The notes beneath the pieces are model-generated. The model was not told the origin of the DNA. It made no database searches and worked only from the letters and a program-made list of their open reading frames with translations. DNA of 64,000 nucleotides, taken from assembly GCF_964266745.1 (NCBI RefSeq), contig NZ_CAXWGX010000028.1, forward strand, positions 186,001-250,000. The letters run 5' to 3'. Of the stretch, positions 25,528-34,270 are shown piece after piece. The position numbers and the translations under genes are program-made. The DNA comes from Propionicimonas sp020161015 (GTDB lineage Bacteria; Actinomycetota; Actinomycetes; Propionibacteriales; Propionibacteriaceae). The first letter of the stretch is position 1. Each line of letters starts with the position of its first letter.

Positions 25528-25538
25528 ATGTCACCTGA
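25422..25538 (+). CDS. Possible leader peptide upstream of potD
   Basis: A 38-codon ORF starting at ATG 25422, preceded at 25411-25417 by AAGGAGG, one of the best Shine-Dalgarno sites in the window. Its stop (25536-25538) lies inside the first codons of potD in a different frame, so ribosomes finishing it would arrive at the potD start. The peptide is basic, with repeated His/Arg and Pro residues and no membrane segment. It may act in translational coupling or polyamine-responsive control, or the strong site may be accidental. Confidence 0.35.
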   Translation: MVRDLVGPWPASAAVRPCARPQHRRHRPNYRGARRNVT

Positions 25539-26736
25539 TCCCTCGTTCGCGTCCTTCGCCCGCTCCGCGATCTCGCGCCGCGCCGCGCTCGCCGGCCTGG
25601 CCGGCACCGCCGCAGCAGGACTGCTGGCCGCCTGTGGCTCCCCGGGCCGTAACCCCAGCGCCTCCGGCGCGGCCAGCAAGACCCCGCAGGCCGCCCCGGA
25701 CCTCTCCGACACCGAGAAGATCGTCAAGTGGTCGAACTGGCCCGAGTACATCGACGTCGACGACAACGGCAAGCACCCCTCGATCGAGGCCTTCACGAAG
25801 AAGACCGGCATCGACGTCACCTACACCGAGGACTACAACGACAACGACGAGTTCTTCGCCAAGGTGCGCCCGTTGCTCGAGAGCGGCCAGGACACCGGGC
25901 GCGACACCTGGGTGAGCACCGACTGGATGGTCGCGCGGCTCGCCCGCCTCGGCTACATCCAGCCGCTGGACTACGCGAACATCCCGAACGCGGTGAACCT
26001 CGACCCGTCGCTGAAGGACGTGGCCTTCGACAAGGGTCGCGTCTACTCGCTGCCCTGGCAGATCGGCTTCACCGGCATCGCCTACAACCCGAAGGCGACC
26101 GGCGGGCGCAAGGTCACCACGGTCGACCAGCTGCTCCACGACCCGGCCCTGAAGGGCAAGGTGACGATGCTCACCGAGATGCGCGACACCGTCGGCCTGG
26201 TGCTGATCGAGCAGGGCGTCAACCTCGGCTCCGTGACCGCCGAGCAGTTCACCGCGGCGCTGGCCGTGATCCAGGAGGCGAAGGACGCCGGCCAGATCAA
26301 GGGCTTCACCGGCAACGAGTACACCAAGCCGCTGGCCTCCGGCGACACGGCGGCCTGCGTGGCCTGGACCGGCGACGTCGTGCAGCTGCGCGCGGACAAC
26401 CCCGCTCTCGGGTACGCGCTCGGCGAGAAGGGCATCCCGACCTTCTCCGACAACTTCGTGATCCCGAACCTCGCCAAGCACAAGAAGAACGCCGAGCGGC
26501 TGATCGACTACTACTACGACCCGCAGGTGATGGCGAAGGTCACCGAGTACGTGAACTACATCTCGCCGGTCGCCGGTGCCAAGGAGATCCTGGTCAAGAA
26601 GGATCCGGAGATCGCCAACAACGAGCTGATCTTCCCCAGCGACGCGGTGATGGCGAGGACGCAGGCCTTCCGGGCCCTGACGGCCGAGGAGGAGACCGCG
26701 TTCAACCGCCAGTTCCAGGCCGTGGTGACGGGCTAG
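25528..26736 (+). CDS. potD: Polyamine ABC transporter substrate-binding lipoprotein
   Basis: A 402-residue extracellular binding protein of the PotD/PotF type. The N-terminus has Arg-Arg at residues 17-18, a hydrophobic stretch and the lipobox LLAAC (Cys36), suggesting Tat-like export and lipid anchoring. The mature part has KWSNWPEYIDVDDNG, the family's first strand, near residue 70. GAGGAG (25513-25518) lies 9 bases before the ATG; an in-frame GTG at 25474 is less likely. It starts the operon potD-A-B-C with the catabolic genes behind it. Confidence 0.92.
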   Translation: MSPDPSFASFARSAISRRAALAGLAGTAAAGLLAACGSPGRNPSASGAASKTPQAAPDLSDTEKIVKWSNWPEYIDVDDNGKHPSIEAFTKKTGIDVTYTEDYNDNDEFFAKVRPLLESGQDTGRDTWVSTDWMVARLARLGYIQPLDYANIPNAVNLDPSLKDVAFDKGRVYSLPWQIGFTGIAYNPKATGGRKVTTVDQLLHDPALKGKVTMLTEMRDTVGLVLIEQGVNLGSVTAEQFTAALAVIQEAKDAGQIKGFTGNEYTKPLASGDTAACVAWTGDVVQLRADNPALGYALGEKGIPTFSDNFVIPNLAKHKKNAERLIDYYYDPQVMAKVTEYVNYISPVAGAKEILVKKDPEIANNELIFPSDAVMARTQAFRALTAEEETAFNRQFQAVVTG

Positions 26737-26738
26737 GC

Positions 26739-27857
26739 ATGGGCGAGACCACGCAGGGCGAGCTGGAACTCGTCGAGCTGACCCGCCACTTCGACGACTT
26801 CGTCGCGGTGGCCGGCATCGACCTCGTCGTGCCGTCCGGTTCCTTCTTCGCACTGCTCGGCCCGTCCGGCTGTGGCAAGACGACCACCCTGCGGATGGTC
26901 GCCGGGCTGGAGGAGCCGACGTCGGGACGGATCTTCCTCGGTGGGGACGACATCACCGCCACCCGGGCCTACCAGCGCCGGGTGAACACGGTGTTCCAGA
27001 GCTACGCGCTCTTCCCCCACCTGGACGTGCTGGAGAACGTCGGCTTCGGCCTCCGCCAGCTCAAGGTGGCCGACTGGAAGACCAAGGCCATGGAGGCCCT
27101 CGAGCTGGTGAAGCTCGCCGACCGCGCCCGGCAGCGGCCGCGGCAGCTCTCCGGCGGCATGCAGCAGCGGGTCGCGCTGGCCCGCGCGATCGTCAACCGG
27201 CCCGAGGTGCTGTTGCTGGACGAGCCGCTGGGGGCCCTCGACCTGAAGCTGCGCCGCGAGATGCAGATCGAGCTGAAGCGCATCCAGCAGGAGGTCGGGA
27301 TCACCTTCATCCACGTCACCCACGACCAGGAGGAGGCCATGACCATGGCCGACACGGTCGCGGTGATGCGGGCGGGGCGCATCGAGCAGCAGGGCACGCC
27401 CAACGAGCTCTACGACCACCCGGCGACGGCCTTCGTCGCGAACTTCCTCGGGCAGTCGAACCTGCTCCCGCTGGACGGGTTCAGCGATCCGGGCGGGGAG
27501 TTCGTCACCGCCCACGCCCACGGCCACGGGCTCGTGGTCGAGCGGGCCCAGCTCCCGCAGGGGCTGCACCTGGGGCCGGAGATGTCGGCCACGGAATCGC
27601 TGGTCCACCTCGGCATCCGCCCGGAGAAGCTCCGCCTGCTCGGGCCGGACAGCCCGCCCAGCGCCAACCGGCTCACCGGCACGGTGACCGACGCGTCCTT
27701 CACCGGCGTCGCGACCACCTACCTGGTGGCCATGCCGTGGGCCCAGGAGCTCACGGTCGCGCAGCCGAACGACGGCTCGCCGCGCGCCCGTCCCGGCGAC
27801 CAGGTCGTCCTCGGGTGGGACCCGCACCAGGCGTTCGTCGTGGCGGGGGCCGACTGA
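26739..27857 (+). CDS. potA: Polyamine ABC transporter ATP-binding protein
   Basis: A 372-residue ATPase. Walker A is GPSGCGKTTT (near 45), signature LSGGMQQRVALARA (near 140), Walker B VLLLDEPLGALD, switch His in HVTHDQEEA. A C-terminal TOBE/OB regulatory region occupies about 285-372. It energises uptake of spermidine or putrescine from PotD. The ATG lies 2 bases after the potD stop, and the stop overlaps potB by one base. Confidence 0.93.
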   Translation: MGETTQGELELVELTRHFDDFVAVAGIDLVVPSGSFFALLGPSGCGKTTTLRMVAGLEEPTSGRIFLGGDDITATRAYQRRVNTVFQSYALFPHLDVLENVGFGLRQLKVADWKTKAMEALELVKLADRARQRPRQLSGGMQQRVALARAIVNRPEVLLLDEPLGALDLKLRREMQIELKRIQQEVGITFIHVTHDQEEAMTMADTVAVMRAGRIEQQGTPNELYDHPATAFVANFLGQSNLLPLDGFSDPGGEFVTAHAHGHGLVVERAQLPQGLHLGPEMSATESLVHLGIRPEKLRLLGPDSPPSANRLTGTVTDASFTGVATTYLVAMPWAQELTVAQPNDGSPRARPGDQVVLGWDPHQAFVVAGAD

Positions 27858-28771
27858 TGGCGTTCGCCATCCCGGCCGGCGGTGCGCGCCGGACGCGGAC
27901 GGCCCGGCGCCGCGGCACCTTCGTGCCGTTCCTGCTGCTCGCGCCGGCCCTGCTGTGGCTGGTGGCGTTCTTCGTCGTGCCGACGGTCTCGCTGGCGTCC
28001 CAGTCGCTGCAGACCGGCGACATCGACAACGGCTTCACCCTGACCTGGAACTTCGCCACCTACGCGGACGCGCTGTCGCGCTACTGGCCGCAGTTCCTCC
28101 GCTCGATCATCTACGCCGGCTCGGCCACCGTCGGCACCCTGCTGCTGGGCTACCCGCTGGCGTGGTTCATCGCGCACCGCTCGGGGCGGTGGAAGAACAC
28201 GCTGCTCGTGCTGGTCGTCGCGCCGTTCTTCACCAACTTCCTGATCCGGACGCTGGCCTGGCAGATCATCCTCACCGACCAGGGGCCGGTGGCGCAGTTC
28301 TTCCGGAGCACCGGCCTGACCACGGTGCTCCAGGCCGTCGGGCTGACCGAGAACGACTCGCTGCTGAACTCCCAGTTCGCGGTGATCAGCGGCCTGATCT
28401 ACAACTTCCTCCCGTTCATGGTGCTGCCGCTGTACACGGTGCTGGAACGCCTCGACTCGCGCCTGCTGGACGCCGCCGGCGACCTGTACGCCAACGGGTG
28501 GAACACGTTCTGGAAGGTGATCTGGCCGCTGTCGCTGCCGGGCGTGGTGTCGGGAACGCTGCTCACCTTCATCCCCGCGGCCGGCGACTACATCAACTCC
28601 AAGCTGCTCGGCAACACCCAGACGGTGATGATCGGCCAGGTCATCGACGCCCAGTTCCTGCGGGTGCTCGACTACCCGACGGCCGCGGCGCTGTCGTTCA
28701 TCCTGATGTTCGCGATCATCGTGCTCGTGGCGTCCTACGTCCGTGCCGCCGGAACAGAGGAGCTCGTGTGA
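27857..28771 (+). CDS. potB: Polyamine ABC transporter permease (PotB type)
   Basis: A 304-residue permease with six predicted helices after a basic N-terminus. The EAA loop near residue 210 (DSRLLDAAGDLYANGWNTFW) contacts the ATPase. It opens one base before the potA stop ends (TGATG). PotB/PotC assignment rests on order and on the typical PotB segment LAPALLWLVAFFVVPTV. Confidence 0.92.
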   Translation: MAFAIPAGGARRTRTARRRGTFVPFLLLAPALLWLVAFFVVPTVSLASQSLQTGDIDNGFTLTWNFATYADALSRYWPQFLRSIIYAGSATVGTLLLGYPLAWFIAHRSGRWKNTLLVLVVAPFFTNFLIRTLAWQIILTDQGPVAQFFRSTGLTTVLQAVGLTENDSLLNSQFAVISGLIYNFLPFMVLPLYTVLERLDSRLLDAAGDLYANGWNTFWKVIWPLSLPGVVSGTLLTFIPAAGDYINSKLLGNTQTVMIGQVIDAQFLRVLDYPTAAALSFILMFAIIVLVASYVRAAGTEELV

Positions 28772-29565
28772 TGGCCTGGCTGCGCCGGAACCTCGTGGTG
28801 ATCGCCGGACTCCTCGTCCTGGCCTACATCCTGCTGCCGAACCTGGTGGTGACGATCTTCTCGTTCAACAAGCCGAACGGGCGGTTCAACTACGAGTGGA
28901 ACCAGTTCTCCCTCGACGCCTGGCTCAACCCGTGCGCCAGCGCGGGCATGTGCGAGGCGCTCGGGCTGAGCCTGTGGGTGGCGGTGGCGTCCGCGCTCGC
29001 GGCGACACTGATCGGCACGATGGCCGCCTTCGCGCTGGCCCGCTACCGCTTCCGCGGGCGCGCAGCGACGAACCTGCTCGTGTTCTTCCCGATGGCCACC
29101 CCCGAGGTGGTCATGGGCTCGTCGCTGCTGACCCTGTTCGTGGCGATGGGCGTGCCGACCGGCCAGATGACGATCCTGATCGCCCACATCCTGTTCACGC
29201 TGTCTTTCGTCGTGACCACGGTGAAGGCGCGGGTGTCCTCCCTCGACCCCGCGCTGGAGCAGGCGGCCGCCGACCTGTACGCGCGTCCGTCCCAGGCCTT
29301 CTGGAAGGTCACCTTCCCGCTGGTGGCCCCCGGGATCGCCGCCGGCGCCCTGCTGGCCTTCGCGCTCAGCTTCGACGACTACATCGTGACCAACTTCAAC
29401 GCGGGCGCGTCCACCGTGACGTTCCCGATGTACGTGTGGGGAGCGGCCCAGCGCGGCACCCCGGTGCAGATCAACGTGGTCGGCACCGTCATGTTCTTCG
29501 GCGCCCTGGCGATCGTCGGGATCGGCCAGGCGATCGGCGCCAGGAGGAGAAAGGAAGCGCACTGA
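28771..29565 (+). CDS. potC: Polyamine ABC transporter permease (PotC type)
   Basis: A 264-residue permease with six helices and an EAA loop (DPALEQAAADLYARPSQAFW, near 165). The family's C-terminal block ALSFDDYIVTNFNAG is present. Its ATG overlaps the potB stop by one base, and its own stop overlaps the next gene by one base, so the five genes are tightly coupled. Confidence 0.92.
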   Translation: MAWLRRNLVVIAGLLVLAYILLPNLVVTIFSFNKPNGRFNYEWNQFSLDAWLNPCASAGMCEALGLSLWVAVASALAATLIGTMAAFALARYRFRGRAATNLLVFFPMATPEVVMGSSLLTLFVAMGVPTGQMTILIAHILFTLSFVVTTVKARVSSLDPALEQAAADLYARPSQAFWKVTFPLVAPGIAAGALLAFALSFDDYIVTNFNAGASTVTFPMYVWGAAQRGTPVQINVVGTVMFFGALAIVGIGQAIGARRRKEAH

Positions 29566-30809
29566 TGCGCGTTTTGGTGGTTGGCGCCGGCGGGGTGGGG
29601 GACGCGGTCGCGCGCATCGCCGCCCGGCGGGACTTCTTCGAGCTCATGGTGATGGCCGACTACGACCTCGCCCGGGCCGAGGCCACGGTGGCCGCAGCGG
29701 TCGCGGCGGGGGGTGGGGACCGGTTCGTCGCAGCCCGGGTGGACGCCTCGGACGCGGCGTCGGTCGCGGACCTGGCCCGCGCGCACGGCATCACCCACGT
29801 GCTCAACGCCGTGGACCCCCGCTTCGTGATGAGCGTGTTCACCGGCGCCTTCGACGCGGGGGCCGACTACCTCGACATGGCGATGAGCCTGTCCCGGCCG
29901 CACCCGGAGCGCCCGTACGCCGAAACCGGCGTGAAGCTGGGCGACGAGCAGTTCGCCGAGGGTGGCCGGTGGGCGGCCGCGGGGAGGCTGGCCCTGGTGG
30001 GCATGGGCGTCGAGCCCGGGCTGTCGGACGTGTTCGCGCGGTACGCCTCCGACCACCTCTTCAGCGAGATCGACGAGCTCGGCACCCGGGACGGCGCGAA
30101 CCTCGTGGTGCGCAACGAGGCCGGCGAGGAGATCTTCGCCCCCAGCTTCTCCATCTGGACGACGATCGAGGAGTGCCTCAACCCGCCGGTGGTCTACGAG
30201 GAGGGGCGCGGCTGGTTCACCACCCCGCCGTTCAGCGAACCGGAGGTCTTCGAGTTCCCCGAGGGCATCGGGGGCGTGGAGTGCGTGAACGTCGAGCACG
30301 AGGAGGTGCTGCTGATGCCGCGCTTCCTGGACGCCAAGAGGGTCACGTTCAAGTACGGGCTCGGCGACGAGTTCATCGGCGTCCTCAAGACCCTCCACGC
30401 GCTCGGCCTGGACCGCACGGAACCGGTGCGGGTCAAGGGGGTCGAGGTGTCGCCCCGCGACGTGGTGGCCGCCGTGCTGCCCGACCCGGCGACGATCGGC
30501 CCGCGGATGACGGGCAAGACCTGCGCGGGCCTGTACGTGACCGGCACCGGCAAGGACGGCCGGCCGCGGCGCACCTACCTCTACCACGTGGTCGACAACG
30601 AGACCTCCATGCGGGAGTTCGGAGCCCAGTGCGTGGTCTGGCAGACCGCGATCAACCCGGTGGTGGCGCTCGAGCTGCTGGCCACCGGCGTCTGGCAGGG
30701 CCAGGGCGTGCTCGGGCCGGAGGCGTTCGACGCCGTCCCGTTCCTCGAGCTGCTGGCCGGCGCGGCGCCGTCCGGCTACGCCTCGCCGTGGGGGATGGAG
30801 GACCGGTGA
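29565..30809 (+). CDS. Saccharopine dehydrogenase-like oxidoreductase in the polyamine operon
   Basis: A 414-residue protein with an N-terminal Rossmann fold (MRVLVVGAGGVGDAVARIAA) and the saccharopine-dehydrogenase catalytic domain (PRFVMSVFTGAFDAGADYLD near 90, GMGVEPGLSDVFARYASDHL near 146). The superfamily includes lysine 6-dehydrogenase, saccharopine dehydrogenase and carboxynorspermidine synthase, which joins putrescine or diaminopropane to aspartate semialdehyde. Its place between potC and gabT, overlapping both, suggests a polyamine or lysine-derived substrate. The exact reaction is unknown. Confidence 0.85.
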   Translation: MRVLVVGAGGVGDAVARIAARRDFFELMVMADYDLARAEATVAAAVAAGGGDRFVAARVDASDAASVADLARAHGITHVLNAVDPRFVMSVFTGAFDAGADYLDMAMSLSRPHPERPYAETGVKLGDEQFAEGGRWAAAGRLALVGMGVEPGLSDVFARYASDHLFSEIDELGTRDGANLVVRNEAGEEIFAPSFSIWTTIEECLNPPVVYEEGRGWFTTPPFSEPEVFEFPEGIGGVECVNVEHEEVLLMPRFLDAKRVTFKYGLGDEFIGVLKTLHALGLDRTEPVRVKGVEVSPRDVVAAVLPDPATIGPRMTGKTCAGLYVTGTGKDGRPRRTYLYHVVDNETSMREFGAQCVVWQTAINPVVALELLATGVWQGQGVLGPEAFDAVPFLELLAGAAPSGYASPWGMEDR

Positions 30810-32137
30810 AGCAGGAGCGCAGGCTCGTCACAGAGCTGCCGGGACCGGCGTCCCGTGCCCTGGCCGCGCGGCGCAAGGCGGCCGTGTCCGGGGCGGTGTC
30901 GGTCGGCAACGAGGTCTACATCGAGCGCGGCGAGGGTGCGATCCTCGTCGACGCCGACGGCAACCAGCACATCGACTTCGGCGCCGGCATCGCCGTGGCC
31001 TCGGTCGGCCACGCCGCGCCCGCGGTCGTCGCCGCGGTCGCCGAACAGGCGGCGCGCTTCGAGCACACCTGCTTCATGGTCACGCCCTACGACGGCTACG
31101 TGGAGGTGTGCGAGCAGCTCAACCGGCTGACCCCCGGCGACCACGCCAAGCGGACGGCGCTGTTCAACTCCGGCGCCGAGGCGGTCGAGAACGCCGTCAA
31201 GGTGGCCCGCGCGTACACCGGCCGGAAGGCCGTCGTCGCGTTCGACCACGCCTACCACGGACGCACGAACATGACCATGGCGCTGACCGCGAAGGTGCAG
31301 CCCTACAAGGACGGCTTCGGCCCGTTCGCCCCCGAGGTGTACCGGGTGCCCATGGCCTACCCGTACCGGTGGCCGACGGGTCCCGAGCGCTGCGCGGAGG
31401 AGGCGTTCGCCGAGTTCGCCTCGCGGGTGCACGTCCAGGTGGGCGAGCAGCACGTCGCGGCGGTGATCGTGGAGCCGATCCAGGGCGAGGGCGGCTTCAT
31501 CGTGCCGGCGCCCGGCTTCCTGAAGATGGTGGCCGACTGGTGCACCGAGCACGGCGTGGTCTTCATCGCCGACGAGGTGCAGACCGGCTTCTGCCGCACC
31601 GGCGACTGGTTCGCGTCCAGCCATGAGGGGGTGGTGCCGGACGTGGTCACGACGGCGAAGGCCCTCGGCGGCGGCATGCCGCTCGCGGCGGTGACCGGCC
31701 GGGCGGAGATCATGGACGCCCCGGTGGTCGGCGGCCTCGGTGGCACCTACGGCGGCAACCCGGTGTCGTGCGCGGCGGCGCTGGCCGCCATCTCGACGAT
31801 GGAGTCCGAGGACCTGGCCGGGCGTGCACTGCGGGTCGGCGAGCAGGTCACCGCACGCCTGGCGACGCTCGCGCAGGTGTACCCGCAGATCGGCGAGGTG
31901 CGCGGGCGCGGCGCGATGCTGGCGATGGAACTGGTCGTTCCCGACGGCTCGAAGCGCCCGGACGCCGCCCTGGCGAAGGCGGTCGTCGCCGGGTGCGCCC
32001 GGCGCGGGGTGGTCATGCTCTCCTGCGGCACCTACGGGAACGTGATCCGGATGCTGCCGCCCCTGGTGATCGAGGCATCGCTGGTGGAGGATGCCATGGA
32101 CGTGCTCGGCGAGGCTCTCGCCGAAGCGCTCGGCTGA
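30806..32137 (+). CDS. gabT: 4-aminobutyrate aminotransferase
   Basis: A 443-residue class III aminotransferase close to GabT: FNSGAEAVENAVKVARAYTG (near 116), catalytic Lys in VTTAKALGGGMPLA (near 290), and DEVQTGFCRTG before it. It converts GABA and 2-oxoglutarate to succinate semialdehyde and glutamate. The GTG overlaps the preceding stop (GTGA). In this operon it would process GABA formed from putrescine. Confidence 0.92.
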   Translation: MKQERRLVTELPGPASRALAARRKAAVSGAVSVGNEVYIERGEGAILVDADGNQHIDFGAGIAVASVGHAAPAVVAAVAEQAARFEHTCFMVTPYDGYVEVCEQLNRLTPGDHAKRTALFNSGAEAVENAVKVARAYTGRKAVVAFDHAYHGRTNMTMALTAKVQPYKDGFGPFAPEVYRVPMAYPYRWPTGPERCAEEAFAEFASRVHVQVGEQHVAAVIVEPIQGEGGFIVPAPGFLKMVADWCTEHGVVFIADEVQTGFCRTGDWFASSHEGVVPDVVTTAKALGGGMPLAAVTGRAEIMDAPVVGGLGGTYGGNPVSCAAALAAISTMESEDLAGRALRVGEQVTARLATLAQVYPQIGEVRGRGAMLAMELVVPDGSKRPDAALAKAVVAGCARRGVVMLSCGTYGNVIRMLPPLVIEASLVEDAMDVLGEALAEALG

Positions 32138-32146
32138 GGAGGACGG

Positions 32147-33604
32147 ATGACGCTGCCCGGGTCGGTGCCGACCAAGCTGTTCATCAACGGCGAGTGGCGT
32201 GACGCCACCGGCGGGGGAACCTTCGCGGTCGAGGATCCCGCGACCGGCGAGGTGATCGCCGAGGTGGCCGACGCCACGGCGGAGGACGCGAAGACGGCGC
32301 TCGACGCCGCGTCCGCCGCACAGGAATCGTGGGGGCGGACGGCGCCGCGCAAGCGGGCCGAGCTGCTGCGCGCCGGCTTCGAGGCGGTCACGGCGCGGGC
32401 CGACGAGTTCGCCACCGTGATGACCCTCGAGATGGGCAAGCCGCTGGCGGAGGCGCGCGGGGAGGTGGCCTACGGCGCGGAGTTCCTGCGCTGGTTCTCC
32501 GAGGAGGCCGCGCGCATCTACGGCCGCTACTCACCCGCTCCGGACGGCGTCCAGCGCATCCTGGTGACCAAGCGCCCGGTGGGTCCGTGCCTGCTGATCA
32601 CGCCGTGGAACTTCCCGCTGGCGATGGCGACCCGCAAGAGCGCGCCGGCGCTGGCGGCGGGCTGCACGATGGTGATCAAGCCGGCCGCCCTGACCCCGCT
32701 GACCACCCTGCTGTTCACGCAGGTCATGGCCGAGGTGGGCGTGCCGGCCGGGGTGATCAACGTCATCCCGACCAGCCACTCCGGCGCGACGACCAGGCCG
32801 TTGTTCGCCGACCCGCGGCTGCGCAAGCTGTCGTTCACCGGGTCCACCGAGGTCGGCCAGGTGCTCTTGCGCCAGGCCTCCGACAACGTCCTTCGCACCT
32901 CCATGGAGCTGGGCGGCAACGCCCCGGTGCTGGTCTTCGACGACGCCGACCTCGACGTGGCTGTCGAGGGTGCCTTCAACGCGAAGGTGCGCAACGGCGG
33001 CCAGGCCTGCACCGCGGCCAACCGGATCTACGTGCAGGCGGGGGTCGCCGACGAGTTCTCGCGGCGCCTGGCCGAGCGCATGGACGTGCTCCGCGTCGGC
33101 CCGGGCATCGAGGACGGCACCCAGCTCGGCCCGGTCATCGACGCGGACGCCCGCGAGCGGATCGGCGCCCTCGTCGCCGATGCCGTGGCCGGGGGTGCGC
33201 GGGTGCTCACCGGTGGCCGGGCACTGGACCGTCCGGGGTACTTCTTCGCCCCGACCGTGGTGTCGGGCGTGCCGGCGGGCTCACGGGTGATGACGGAGGA
33301 GATCTTCGGCCCGGTGGCGCCGATCGCGACGTTCGCCACAGAGGACGAGGCGGTGGCTGCGGCGAACAGCACGCCGTTCGGCCTGATCTCCTACGTGTTC
33401 ACCACCGACCTGGCCCGCGCCCTGCGGATGTCCGAGCGCATCGAGACCGGCATGCTGGCGGTGAACTCCGGCGTCATCTCGAACCCGGCGGCGCCGTTCG
33501 GTGGCGTGAAGCAGTCCGGGCTCGGCCGTGAGGGCAGCGCCGAGGGCATCGAGGAGTACCTCGAGACGGTCTACGTGGGGATCGCCGACCCGTACGCGCG
33601 GTAG
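32147..33604 (+). CDS. gabD: Succinate-semialdehyde dehydrogenase
   Basis: A 485-residue aldehyde dehydrogenase. Catalytic Cys in NGGQACTAANR (near 287), general-base Glu in MELGGNAPVL (near 253), and LLITPWNFPLAMATRK (near 150) fit the GabD group that oxidises succinate semialdehyde to succinate. It could also act on 4-aminobutyraldehyde, since no separate enzyme for that step is seen here. GAGGA precedes the ATG. Its last 34 bases overlap the convergent methyltransferase gene. Confidence 0.91.
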   Translation: MTLPGSVPTKLFINGEWRDATGGGTFAVEDPATGEVIAEVADATAEDAKTALDAASAAQESWGRTAPRKRAELLRAGFEAVTARADEFATVMTLEMGKPLAEARGEVAYGAEFLRWFSEEAARIYGRYSPAPDGVQRILVTKRPVGPCLLITPWNFPLAMATRKSAPALAAGCTMVIKPAALTPLTTLLFTQVMAEVGVPAGVINVIPTSHSGATTRPLFADPRLRKLSFTGSTEVGQVLLRQASDNVLRTSMELGGNAPVLVFDDADLDVAVEGAFNAKVRNGGQACTAANRIYVQAGVADEFSRRLAERMDVLRVGPGIEDGTQLGPVIDADARERIGALVADAVAGGARVLTGGRALDRPGYFFAPTVVSGVPAGSRVMTEEIFGPVAPIATFATEDEAVAAANSTPFGLISYVFTTDLARALRMSERIETGMLAVNSGVISNPAAPFGGVKQSGLGREGSAEGIEEYLETVYVGIADPYAR

Positions 33605-34188
33605 AGCACGTACTCGAAGCTCCGCTCGCCGCGGGTGACGGGCACGACGATCGCCTCCACCCGCGCCCCGGCGGCGGCGAGCGCGTCCGCGAGGTCGGGG
33701 CTGGCCTGCTCGCACCACACCACGAGCCGGCCGCCCGGGACGAGCGCGCGCAGGCAGTGGGCGAGGAACTGCTCGCGGTAGAGCCGCGCGTTGTGGTCAT
33801 GGATCAGGAAGGTCGGCCCATTGTCGACGTCCAGCAGGATCGCGTCCCACGCGCCGTGCACGTGGTCGGCGATGTCGCCGGTCACGAGTTCCACGCGGGG
33901 GTCGGCGGCCACCCGTCCCAACTGTCCGGTCGCGCCGGCCCGGGCCGCCGCGACGAGCGTGGACGACAGCTCCACGACCCGCACACGTTCGACGCCCGCG
34001 GCCAGCAGCCGGGCGGCGGTGTAGCCCAGGCCGAGCCCGCCGACCAGGACGCGGGCGGCGGGCAGGGCCGCGTCGGCGAGCGCCAGCTCGGAGCTCACCT
34101 GCGTCGAGTCCATCGCGAAGACGCCGTTGACGATGAGTTCGTCCACGCCGTCGCGGGTGCGCAGCACCACGGCGTCGGTTCCGTCCAC
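33571..34188 (-). CDS. Spermidine synthase-like SAM-dependent methyltransferase-fold protein
   Basis: A 205-residue Rossmann protein. SAM-motif I is RVLVGGLGLGYTAARLL (near 46), an acidic residue follows in VRVVELSST (near 70), and LLDVDNGPTFLIHDHN (near 117) resembles spermidine-synthase-like proteins. It lacks the N-terminal beta domain of true spermidine synthases. The GTG start has a TAGGGT -10 box 6 bases upstream on the minus strand. A link to the polyamine genes is attractive, but the overlap is only convergent. Confidence 0.75.
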   Translation of the reverse strand: MDGTDAVVLRTRDGVDELIVNGVFAMDSTQVSSELALADAALPAARVLVGGLGLGYTAARLLAAGVERVRVVELSSTLVAAARAGATGQLGRVAADPRVELVTGDIADHVHGAWDAILLDVDNGPTFLIHDHNARLYREQFLAHCLRALVPGGRLVVWCEQASPDLADALAAAGARVEAIVVPVTRGERSFEYVLYRAYGSAIPT

Positions 34189-34194
34189 GCCTGC

Positions 34195-34200
34195 ACCCTA
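34195..34200 (-). promoter_or_regulatory. -10 box, leaderless methyltransferase promoter
   Basis: TAGGGT on the minus strand ends 6 bases before the GTG at 34188. Confidence 0.4.
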
Positions 34201-34244
34201 ACGGACGACGAAACAGGGTCTTCCGCGGGTGCGGAGCCGGGGCC

Positions 34245-34250
34245 TAGGCT
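34245..34250 (+). promoter_or_regulatory. -10 box of acs
   Basis: TAGGCT, 20 bases before the acs ATG. Unlike most plus-strand genes here it leaves room for a leader, and AGGAGG (34261-34266) is present. Confidence 0.35.
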
Positions 34251-34270
34251 CACCCGGTCAAGGAGGATCA

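Noticed and set aside
33571..34188. Calling the methyltransferase-fold gene speE
   Set aside because: The N-terminal beta domain and the usual polyamine-binding residues of spermidine synthase are missing; only the Rossmann core is similar.
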